Shown here in pieces: positions 6,119 through 11,352 of a stretch of 11,352 nt of DNA. The position numbers were made by a program, and so were the translations under genes. Numbering within the stretch: position 1 is the first letter of the stretch; each line of letters begins with the position of its first letter. The notes under the pieces are model-generated. The model was given only the letters and a program-made list of their open reading frames with translations. It was not told the origin of the DNA and ran no database searches. This stretch comes from Friedmanniella sp. (GTDB lineage: Bacteria; Actinomycetota; Actinomycetes; Propionibacteriales; Propionibacteriaceae). The stretch is from positions 1 to 11,352 of the forward strand of contig JAOPXW010000254.1 in the NCBI GenBank assembly GCA_025964935.1, read 5' to 3'.

Positions 6119-6915
6119 GCGTCGCGGACCCGGCCGACCCGAGGCCGTCTCCGGCGGCGGCCGACCTCGTACGCCGGCTGCGCGCCGCCGGCTGCGTCTT
6201 CGCCGAGGAGGAGGCCGCGCTGCTGCTGGAGGCCCGGGTCGAGCCGGCGGTCCGGGAGGGCCTGGTCCAACGCCGGCTGGCCGGGGAGCCGCTGGAGTAC
6301 GTGCTCGGCTGGGCCGCGTTCGGCGGTCTGCGGATGGCGGTGGCCCCCGGGGTCTTCGTGCCCCGCGGTCGGACCGAGCTGCTGGCCGAGCTGGCCGCCG
6401 GTCTCGCCCGGCCGGGGGCGGTCGTGCTCGACCTCTGCTGCGGGACCGGGGCCGTGGCGGCGGTGGTCGCCGACCGGGTCCCGGACGTCGAGCTGTACGC
6501 CGCCGACATCGACCCGGCGGCGGTCGCCTGCGCGCGGACCAACCTGGCGCCGTACGGCGGGGTCGTCCTCGCCGGCGACCTGTACGCCGCCCTGCCCGCC
6601 ACGCTGCGCGGCCGGGTCGAGGTGCTGGTGGCGAACGCGCCGTACGTCCCCACCGGGGCCATCGCGCTGATGCCGCGTGAGGCTCGACTGCACGAGGCGG
6701 ACGTAGCGCTGGACGGGGGCGCCGACGGGCTGGCCGTGCTCACCCGGGTGGTCGCGGGGGCGAGCCCGTGGCTGACCCCCACCGGCCACCTGCTCTTCGA
6801 GACCAGCCGGGCCCAGGCGCCCACGGCTGCCGCAACCGTCGCCGCCGCCGGGCTGGTCCCCGAGATCCGGCACGACGAGGACCGGGAGGCGACGGTGGTG
6901 CTGGGCCACCGATGA
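6115..6915 (+). CDS. PrmC-related putative protein-(glutamine-N5) methyltransferase, apparent CTG start
   Basis: About 266 residues with a Rossmann-type S-adenosylmethionine-binding domain. Motif I is VLDLCCGTGAV (104-114), the acidic residue after strand 2 lies in AADID (129-133), and the substrate motif is NAPY (174-177). PrmB and PrmC, which methylate glutamine in ribosomal protein L3 and release factors, have NPPY; NAPY marks the related family TIGR03704, whose protein substrate is unknown. The helical N-terminal part (17-70: RRLRAAGCVFAEEEA, then PLEYVLGWAAFGGL) also fits. No ATG, GTG or TTG exists in frame before 6301, which is inside the conserved domain, nor for well over 170 bases upstream. 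CTG at 6115-6117, overlapping the cupin TGA as CTGA, is therefore the best start and gives the expected N-terminal length. A one-base sequencing or frameshift error joining it to the GTG at 6098 is the alternative. Confidence 0.82.
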   Translation: MSVADPADPRPSPAAADLVRRLRAAGCVFAEEEAALLLEARVEPAVREGLVQRRLAGEPLEYVLGWAAFGGLRMAVAPGVFVPRGRTELLAELAAGLARPGAVVLDLCCGTGAVAAVVADRVPDVELYAADIDPAAVACARTNLAPYGGVVLAGDLYAALPATLRGRVEVLVANAPYVPTGAIALMPREARLHEADVALDGGADGLAVLTRVVAGASPWLTPTGHLLFETSRAQAPTAAATVAAAGLVPEIRHDEDREATVVLGHR

Positions 6916-6949
6916 CTCCGGCCCGCGGGCGGGGTCATAGTCAGCACAG

Positions 6950-6970
6950 GGCCCGGGACCGTCCCGGGCC
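6950..6970. repeat. Perfect 10-bp inverted repeat in the leader of the VOC gene
   Basis: GGCCCGGGAC (6950-6959) and GTCCCGGGCC (6961-6970) are exact reverse complements around one central C. As RNA it would fold as an 8-bp stem with a 5-nt loop; as DNA it resembles an operator. It sits 34 nt after the methyltransferase stop and 20 nt before the VOC ATG. It has no following T-run, so it may be a terminator for the methyltransferase, a leader hairpin or an operator. Confidence 0.5.
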
Positions 6971-6990
6971 GCCTGGACCCAGGAGTCACC

Positions 6991-7365
6991 ATGCTCACCC
7001 ACTCACCCGCGTTCAGCGGGTTCTCCGTCGACGACATCGAGGCCGCCCGGGCCTTCTACGCCGACACCCTCGGTCTCGAGGTCCGCAGCGAGAACGGCAT
7101 GCTGACCCTGCAGGTGGCGGGTGGCCACCCGGTGCTCGTCTATGCCAAGCCCGACCACCGGCCGGCCACCTTCACGGTCCTCAACTTTCCGGTCCCCGAC
7201 ATCGACACCGCGGTGGACGAGCTGGTCGGCCGCGGTGTGACCTTCCAGCACTACGACTTCGTCCCCGACCCCCGCGGCATCCAGCGCGGCTGGGGCCCCT
7301 CGATCGCCTGGTTCACCGATCCGGCCGGCAACATCTTGTCGGTCCTGGAGACTGCCGCCGGCTGA
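6991..7365 (+). CDS. VOC-family (glyoxalase-like) protein
   Basis: This 124-residue single-domain protein of the vicinal oxygen chelate superfamily shows the family's paired beta-alpha-beta modules. The first is [20 protein letters not shown] (10-29), the second [20 protein letters not shown] (66-85). The closing strand [16 protein letters not shown] (105-120) carries the usual DPxGN motif and E120, a candidate metal ligand. The first usual histidine ligand near the N-terminus is not obvious, so enzymatic activity is uncertain; a binding or resistance role is possible. The ATG at 6991 is well supported by AGGAG (6981-6985) 5 nt upstream, the best ribosome-binding site in the window. It resembles the VOC protein at 98-475 only in fold, and converges on the aldo/keto reductase with 24 bp between stops. 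Confidence 0.88.
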   Translation: MLTHSPAFSGFSVDDIEAARAFYADTLGLEVRSENGMLTLQVAGGHPVLVYAKPDHRPATFTVLNFPVPDIDTAVDELVGRGVTFQHYDFVPDPRGIQRGWGPSIAWFTDPAGNILSVLETAAG

Positions 7366-7389
7366 GCCCGCGCCGGCCCCGCGCCCGCC

Positions 7390-8415
7390 TCAGAGCGCGA
7401 GGGTGCGGCTCCGCTGCTGGCGACCCATCTCGCCGTACGGGTAGTCCGTCGCGGCCAGGTCGCTGGCCGCGTCGAGCCGAGCGGTCTCCTCCGCGTCCAG
7501 GTGCAGGTCGGCGGCGAGCAGGTTGGTGTCCAGCTGCTCCAGGGTCCGGGCCCCCAGGATGGTGGAGGTGACCGACGGGCGGTCGGTGAGCCAGGACAGC
7601 GCGACCTCGGCCATCGAGACGCCGCGGGCGTCCGCGACCTCCTGGACGGCGTCGATGATGTCCCAGGTGCGGGCGGTGCCCCGACGGTCGTACGCCTCCA
7701 TGCCCCGCTCCGGGTTGTCCCCCAGCCGGGTGGCCCCGGTGGGCCGCGCGTCCTTGCGGTACTTGCCCGACAGCCAGCCGCCGCCGAGCGGGCTCCACGG
7801 CAGCAGGCCGAGACCGGCGTCCAGCGCGGCCGGCACGATCTCCCACTCGATCTCGCGGACGATCAGGCTGTACTGCGGCTGCAGGGTGACCGGCGCCGCG
7901 ACGTTGAGCTTCTCGGCCAGGTGCACGACCTTGGTCAGCTGCCAGCCGGTGAAGTTGGACAGCCCCCAGTAGCCGATCTTCCCGGCCCTGATGAAGGTGT
8001 CCATGGTGCGCAGCGTCTCCTCCATCGGGGTCCACGCGTCGAAGGCGTGCACCTGGTAGAGGTCGACGGAGTCGCGGCCCAGCCGCCGCAGCGAGGCGTC
8101 CAGCGCGCGGGTCAGGTGGCGGGTCGAGAGGCCGGTGCTGTTGGGTCCCTCGGTGGTGGGGAACCGGCCCTTGGTGGCGAGCACCACCCGGTCGGTGACG
8201 TCGGTGGGTCGGCTGGCGAACCAGCGGCCGATGATCTCCTCCGAGACCCCCTTGGAGTAGACGTCGGCGGTGTCGACCAGGGTCCCGCCGCTCTCGACGA
8301 AGCGGTCGAGCTGGGCGTGTGAGCCGGCCTCGTCGGTCTCCGCGCCGAAGGTCATGGTGCCCAGACAGAGGTTCGAGACGGCGCAGCCGCTGCGCCCGAG
8401 AGTGCGATAGTCCAT
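7390..8415 (-). CDS. Aldo/keto reductase
   Basis: This 341-residue cytoplasmic NAD(P)H-dependent oxidoreductase of the aldo/keto reductase (TIM barrel) superfamily opens with the family strand MDYRTLGRSGCAVSNLCLGT (1-20). The catalytic tetrad is D48 and Y53 (LVDTADVYSKG), K82 (LATKGRF) and H123 (YQVHAFD). The coenzyme-binding C-terminal part is visible as LPWSPLGGGWLSGKY and SVTSTILGARTLEQL. The length is normal for the bacterial YajO/Tas-like branch. The substrate (an aldehyde or ketone) cannot be predicted. The ATG (complement of 8413-8415) has no clear ribosome-binding site, but TAGAAC lies about 8 nt before it on the minus strand and could be a -10 box giving a leaderless message. It follows the response regulator after 70 bp with a hairpin between them, so it is probably a separate transcript. 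Confidence 0.93.
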   Translation of the reverse strand: MDYRTLGRSGCAVSNLCLGTMTFGAETDEAGSHAQLDRFVESGGTLVDTADVYSKGVSEEIIGRWFASRPTDVTDRVVLATKGRFPTTEGPNSTGLSTRHLTRALDASLRRLGRDSVDLYQVHAFDAWTPMEETLRTMDTFIRAGKIGYWGLSNFTGWQLTKVVHLAEKLNVAAPVTLQPQYSLIVREIEWEIVPAALDAGLGLLPWSPLGGGWLSGKYRKDARPTGATRLGDNPERGMEAYDRRGTARTWDIIDAVQEVADARGVSMAEVALSWLTDRPSVTSTILGARTLEQLDTNLLAADLHLDAEETARLDAASDLAATDYPYGEMGRQQRSRTLAL

Positions 8416-8450
8416 CGGGCCGTTCTACACGGCTCGGCCGACATCGGCCA

Positions 8451-8467
8451 CGCCGGTCCCACCGGCG
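8451..8467 (-). terminator. Hairpin after the two-component operon (candidate terminator)
   Basis: CGCCGGT (8451-8457) and ACCGGCG (8461-8467) are exact reverse complements around a 3-base loop, giving a 7-bp GC-rich stem. It begins 18 nt after the response-regulator stop on the minus strand and before the aldo/keto reductase start. The lack of a U-tract is usual for actinobacterial terminators but lowers certainty. Confidence 0.4.
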
Positions 8468-8485
8468 GACACCCGGGCGGCCGGC

Positions 8486-9157
8486 TCAGGTGGCGGAGTA
8501 GCGCCGCTCGGGACGTCCCGGGCTGCCGTAGCGGAGGCTGACCTGGGCCTGTCCCCGGGCCACGAAGTGCTCCAGGTAGCGCCGGGCGCTGACCCGGGAG
8601 AGTCCGACCCGGTCCCCGCACTCCTGGGCCGACAGCTCCTGGCCGGCCGACAGCAGGACGCCCCGCACCAGCTTCGCGGTCTCCACGCTCATGCCCTTGG
8701 GCAGCGCCGGGACGTTCCCGGCCGGCTCGGCCCGGCCGAAGATCTTGTCGATCTCGGCCTGGTCGCCCACGGTCCGCGGGCGGCGCTGCCGGGTCGACGC
8801 CTCGTACTCGTGCAGCCGGGCGGCGAGGTCGTTCAGGGTGAACGGCTTGAGCAGGTAGTTGGCCACGCCGAGCTTGACCGCGCGCTCCACCGTCTCGGAC
8901 TCGTCGGCGGCGCTGATCACGATGACGTCACCCTCGATCCCGGCCACCCGCATCTGGTTGAGCAGGTCCAGCCCGAACACGTCGGGCAGATAGAGGTCGA
9001 GCAGGATCAGGTCGGGGCCCAGGGCCTCGGCGGCGGCCAGCGCCGCGGCCCCGGTCTGGGCCACCCCCACCGTACGGAAGCCCTCGACCCGGTCGACGAA
9101 GGCCGAGTGGATGCGGGCCACCCGGAAGTCGTCGTCGACCACCAGCACCGTGATCAC
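8486..9157 (-). CDS. CitB/DcuR-type response regulator
   Basis: This 223-residue response regulator has an N-terminal receiver domain (2-115) with the acidic pocket D8/D9/D10 (VLVVDDDFRVARIHS), phospho-acceptor D54 (LILLDLYLPD), S82 (VIVISAADES) and K104 (NYLLKPF). The C-terminal part (about 155-223) has a helix-turn-helix of the CitB/DcuR/DpiA kind, ELSAQECGDRVGLSRVSARR then YLEHFVARGQAQVSLRYGSPGRPERRYS (given in two parts of the same domain). It should bind DNA when phosphorylated by the kinase encoded just upstream, most likely at the divergent region 10867-11053. The GTG start (complement of 9155-9157) overlaps the kinase TGA as GTGA, so translation is coupled. The frame is open much further upstream, but that part is a shadow of the kinase gene. 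Confidence 0.93.
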   Translation of the reverse strand: MITVLVVDDDFRVARIHSAFVDRVEGFRTVGVAQTGAAALAAAEALGPDLILLDLYLPDVFGLDLLNQMRVAGIEGDVIVISAADESETVERAVKLGVANYLLKPFTLNDLAARLHEYEASTRQRRPRTVGDQAEIDKIFGRAEPAGNVPALPKGMSVETAKLVRGVLLSAGQELSAQECGDRVGLSRVSARRYLEHFVARGQAQVSLRYGSPGRPERRYSAT

Positions 9158-10866
9158 GGACCCACCGCCCTCGGTCGGGGGGCGGCGGGCCGCGGCTCGG
9201 CGGGGGTGATGGTCATCCGGGCCACGAACTCGGCCCCCTCGGGGGTGTTCCGGATCTCGACCTCGCCGCCCCGGCGACGGCAGATCAGCTTGGTCAGGGC
9301 CAGCCCGATGCCGCGCTCGCCGTCCCGGGCGGCCTTGGTCGTGAAGCCGTGCTCGAAGACCTCGGTGGCGATGGTGGAGTCGACCCCGGGCCCGGAGTCG
9401 GACACGCTCAGCTCGACGGTGCTGCCGGACTGCCGGATCTCGACCCGGACCCACGGCGGCTGGGGCGCGTCGGTGCGGCTGGCGGCGGCGTCGATGCCGT
9501 TCTGGATCAGGTTGCCGAGCACGGTGGACACGTCGAAGGACGACGCCGGCTCGAGCGGGGCGAGGTGGGTCCGCTCGCTGATCCGCAGGGTGACGCGGCG
9601 CTCGGCGGCGACGGCGGACTTGGCCACCAGCAGCGCGGCCAGCGACCGGTCGCGGACCCGCCGGGCCACCGTCAGGTCCAGGGCGGCGCGGCCCTCGGTG
9701 AGGGCGTCGACGTAGCTCACCACCTCCTCGTAGTCGCCGATCTGGATCAACCCGGAGATGGTGTGCAGCTGGTTGGCGAACTCGTGGGTCTGCGCGCGCA
9801 GCAGGTCGGTGGTGCCGCGGAAGGCCCCGATCTCGCTCTCCAGCTCCGCCAGCTGGGTCCGGTCCCGCAGGGTGGTGACCGAGCCGAGCTCGCGCCCGCC
9901 GTGCCGGACCGGCATCCGGTTCAGGACCAGCACCCGGCCGGAGCGGATCACCACCGCGTCCTGCTCCTCGCCGTTGGCCCCGGTCAGCACCTCGTGCAGC
10001 CGGCCCTGGACCTGGAGCTCGGCCAGGCTCGCCCCGACCGTCTGGGCGGGCAGGGAGAGCAGCCGCCGGGCCAGGGGGTTGATCATGGTCACCCGGTTCC
10101 GCGGGTCCAGGGCCACCACCCCCTCGGCGATGCCGGCGAAGATGGCCTCGCGCTGCTCGGCCAGGGCCACGATCTCGGCCGGCTCCATGCCCAGGGTCTG
10201 TCGCTTGATCCAGCGCGCCAGCAGCAGCGACCCGATCACCCCCAGGACCATGGCGGCGCCGAGGTAGGTCAGCAGCGAGGGCGCCGCGGTGGCCAGGGCG
10301 TCCAGCCGGGTCGGGCTCTCCTGGGCGACCAGCGCGATGCCGAGCTGGGTGACGGCCTCGCCGGTCTGCGCGGGGGAGGACAGGACGGGCGCGGCGGCGA
10401 CCAGATAGCTGCGGCCGCGGAGGTCGATGGTGTCCGAGGCGGACCGCATCGGCGCCGCCAGCAACGCGGGCCACGGGACGGGGTCGCGCAGCAGCAGGGT
10501 GTCGGTGCTGGCCACCACGACCCCGGCCGGGTCCGTCACCATCGCCACCTCCACCCCGGTGACCGTCTGCAGCTGGGCCACCGCGGCCGGCAGCCCGGCC
10601 CCGGCGGTGGCCACCGGACCACGGCGTACGACGGGGTTGGCGGCCAGGTCCTCGGCCAACGCCAGCACCCGCCGGCCCTCGTTGCGCTGGAAGCTGGCCC
10701 GGGTCTGCTCCACCGACACCGCCGACACCGCCACCAGCACGGCGGCGATCAGGATCAGCTGCACCAGGACCAGCTGGGAGGCCAGACTGCGGCGCCAGAG
10801 TCTGCGCACGGTCCACCCCCGTCGGGTCAGCCTCGGCGTCGGACGGCCCGTCACGCCGAGCCTCAT
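9154..10866 (-). CDS. CitA/DcuS-type sensor histidine kinase
   Basis: This membrane sensor kinase (570 residues from the ATG) has a first membrane helix at about 32-51, an extracytoplasmic sensor domain of the Cache/PASp type (52-193), a second helix (196-218), a cytoplasmic PAS domain (236-336), and a kinase core. The H-box is LRAQTHEFANQLHTISGLI (356-374, phospho-histidine H361), the family motif of citrate/C4-dicarboxylate sensors. The N-box is NLIQNGIDA (452-460; N456 kept, usual D replaced by Q), then DSGPG (490-494) and GERGIGLALTK. The start is uncertain: TTG at 10923 opens the frame, ATG at 10866 is listed here, and GTG at 10809, with GGGGGTGG ahead and only a dozen residues before the membrane helix, is a good alternative. 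The ligand is probably a carboxylate, judging from family and the neighbouring TctC. Confidence 0.92.
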   Translation of the reverse strand: MRLGVTGRPTPRLTRRGWTVRRLWRRSLASQLVLVQLILIAAVLVAVSAVSVEQTRASFQRNEGRRVLALAEDLAANPVVRRGPVATAGAGLPAAVAQLQTVTGVEVAMVTDPAGVVVASTDTLLLRDPVPWPALLAAPMRSASDTIDLRGRSYLVAAAPVLSSPAQTGEAVTQLGIALVAQESPTRLDALATAAPSLLTYLGAAMVLGVIGSLLLARWIKRQTLGMEPAEIVALAEQREAIFAGIAEGVVALDPRNRVTMINPLARRLLSLPAQTVGASLAELQVQGRLHEVLTGANGEEQDAVVIRSGRVLVLNRMPVRHGGRELGSVTTLRDRTQLAELESEIGAFRGTTDLLRAQTHEFANQLHTISGLIQIGDYEEVVSYVDALTEGRAALDLTVARRVRDRSLAALLVAKSAVAAERRVTLRISERTHLAPLEPASSFDVSTVLGNLIQNGIDAAASRTDAPQPPWVRVEIRQSGSTVELSVSDSGPGVDSTIATEVFEHGFTTKAARDGERGIGLALTKLICRRRGGEVEIRNTPEGAEFVARMTITPAEPRPAAPRPRAVGP

Positions 10867-11053
10867 TCTGACCCAGTCAGAGCCCAGCCGACCCCGGGAG
10901 AGCCGCGACCACAATGCACACAACGTCCACCATGGTCACAAGCAGACACGGGCCGGACCGCGCTGCGAGGGTCGGGTCACAGACCTTCGCGTCCGGGGGG
11001 CAGACCCCCGGACCCCGTACTCCCGACCTCGGGGAACCAGAAAAGGAACGACG
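10867..11053. promoter_or_regulatory. Divergent control region between sensor kinase and tctC-like gene
   Basis: This 187 bp stretch holds no supported gene and is the longest non-coding interval of the window. It must carry the promoters for the kinase (minus) and the binding-protein gene (plus). Visible elements are two GGTCACA copies (10934-10940 and 10975-10981, 41 bp apart), three CACAA boxes (10910-10914, 10919-10923, 10937-10941), the 8-bp palindrome ACCATGGT (10929-10936), and the inverted repeat at 10991-11013. It is the natural target for the CitB-like regulator. No clear -35/-10 pair could be assigned. Confidence 0.6.
10991..11013. repeat. 9-bp perfect inverted repeat upstream of the tctC-like gene
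   Basis: GTCCGGGGG (10991-10999) and CCCCCGGAC (11005-11013) are exact reverse complements around GCAGA. It ends 40 bp before the ATG at 11054, so it is either a regulator-binding site or a strong leader hairpin. The position suits either control of the transporter promoter or attenuation. Confidence 0.5.
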
Positions 11054-11352
11054 ATGTTCACACGACTCAGGGTGGGCGCAGGCCTGCTGGCCGCGACCGT
11101 GGCGCTGATGACCGGCTGCGGAGCCACGGCGGACAAGACGAGCACCGGCACGACCGGCGGCGCGGGCCAGGCCGTCACCGGCGTCCGCTTCATGGTCCCC
11201 AACACCCCCGGCGGCGGCTACGACACCACGGCCCGGGCCGCGGCCAAGGTGATGGACGACATCGCGGTGGCCAAGAGCGTCGAGGTCTTCAACCTGGCCG
11301 GCGCCGGCGGCACGGTCGGGCTCTCCCGCACCGTGTCCGAGAAGGGCAACGG
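11054..11352 (+). CDS. tctC: Tripartite tricarboxylate transporter substrate-binding lipoprotein (TctC/Bug family), 3' end outside window
   Basis: The first 99 residues of an extracytoplasmic binding protein are present. A short basic start (MFTRLRVGAG) and hydrophobic stretch (LLAATVALMT) end in the lipobox-like LMTGC with C22 as the likely lipidated cysteine, so it should be membrane-anchored, as expected in a Gram-positive. A threonine/glycine-rich linker (23-40) follows, then VRFMVPNTPGGGYDTTAR (44-61), the TctC/Bug signature loop that binds the ligand carboxylate, and FNLAGAGGTVGLSR (79-92), also conserved. AAAAGGA (11041-11047) is a fitting ribosome-binding site 6 nt before the ATG. The tctB and tctA membrane genes would be expected downstream, outside the window. 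The substrate is probably a tri- or dicarboxylate but is not shown. Confidence 0.9.
   Translation, partial: MFTRLRVGAGLLAATVALMTGCGATADKTSTGTTGGAGQAVTGVRFMVPNTPGGGYDTTARAAAKVMDDIAVAKSVEVFNLAGAGGTVGLSRTVSEKGN

Noticed and set aside
7003..7251. Minus-strand open frame inside the second VOC gene
   Set aside because: It is antisense to a clear VOC domain and has no recognisable feature.
7357..7377. GCCGGC repeated at 7357 and 7372, a possible terminator between the second VOC gene and the aldo/keto reductase
   Set aside because: The 6-bp element is self-complementary and extremely common in such GC-rich DNA; the loop is 9 nt and there is no T-run, so it is not better than chance.
9158..10816. 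Open frame upstream of and continuous with the response regulator, suggesting a fused protein
   Set aside because: The upstream part is a shifted-frame shadow of the sensor kinase; receiver-domain homology begins at the GTG at 9157.
10914..11108. Plus-strand open frame starting before the tctC-like gene
   Set aside because: It overlaps the control region and the TctC start in another frame and shows no homology; the TctC frame has a good ribosome-binding site and lipoprotein signal.

Overview
The window is very GC-rich, densely packed DNA with GTG starts, a likely TTG or CTG start, short gaps and strong GC bias at third codon positions. Together with the protein families (DUF389, antibiotic-type ABC-2 exporter, PrmC-related methyltransferase, CitA/CitB-type sensor pair) this points to a high-GC actinomycete (Actinomycetota). 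I cannot name a genus from sequence alone. No tRNA, rRNA, CRISPR array, insertion sequence or phage gene was seen. No gene-free stretch exceeds about 200 bases; the longest is 10867-11053 (187 bp).

Layout. Positions 1-97 hold at most the first codons of a minus-strand gene running off the left edge. 98-475 (-) is a small VOC/glyoxalase-fold protein. 576-4048 (-) is a tight three-gene cluster, read DUF389 membrane protein, then ABC ATPase, then a two-half ABC-2 permease of the antibiotic-exporter type. 4190-4996 (+) is a PAP2 phosphatase, divergent from DUF389. 5004-5711 (-) is a ZIP-family metal transporter that converges on the PAP2 gene with a 7 bp gap. 5774-6118 (+) is a small cupin, divergent from ZIP, and it overlaps a PrmC-related glutamine methyltransferase (about 6115-6915, +) that appears to use a CTG start. 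6991-7365 (+) is a second VOC protein. 7390-8415 (-) is an aldo/keto reductase. 8486-10866 (-) is a CitB-like response regulator and CitA/DcuS-like sensor kinase pair with a 4-nt GTGA overlap. At 11054 (+) a lipoprotein of the TctC family, the substrate-binding part of tripartite tricarboxylate transporters, starts and runs off the right edge.

How they work together. The clearest functional unit is at the right end. A carboxylate-sensing two-component system faces a tricarboxylate-type binding protein across a 187 bp divergent control region that contains repeats. By analogy with known CitAB and TctDE arrangements it probably induces the transporter when its substrate is present. The ATPase and permease form one exporter, with DUF389 probably co-transcribed ahead of them. 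The middle genes look like ordinary single-function housekeeping or accessory genes. I did not find an obviously new multi-gene system. The most unusual points are the CTG-start methyltransferase coupled to the cupin, the mirrored TACCGT elements placed exactly 6 nt before the ZIP and cupin starts, and the repeats in the TctC/sensor control region.
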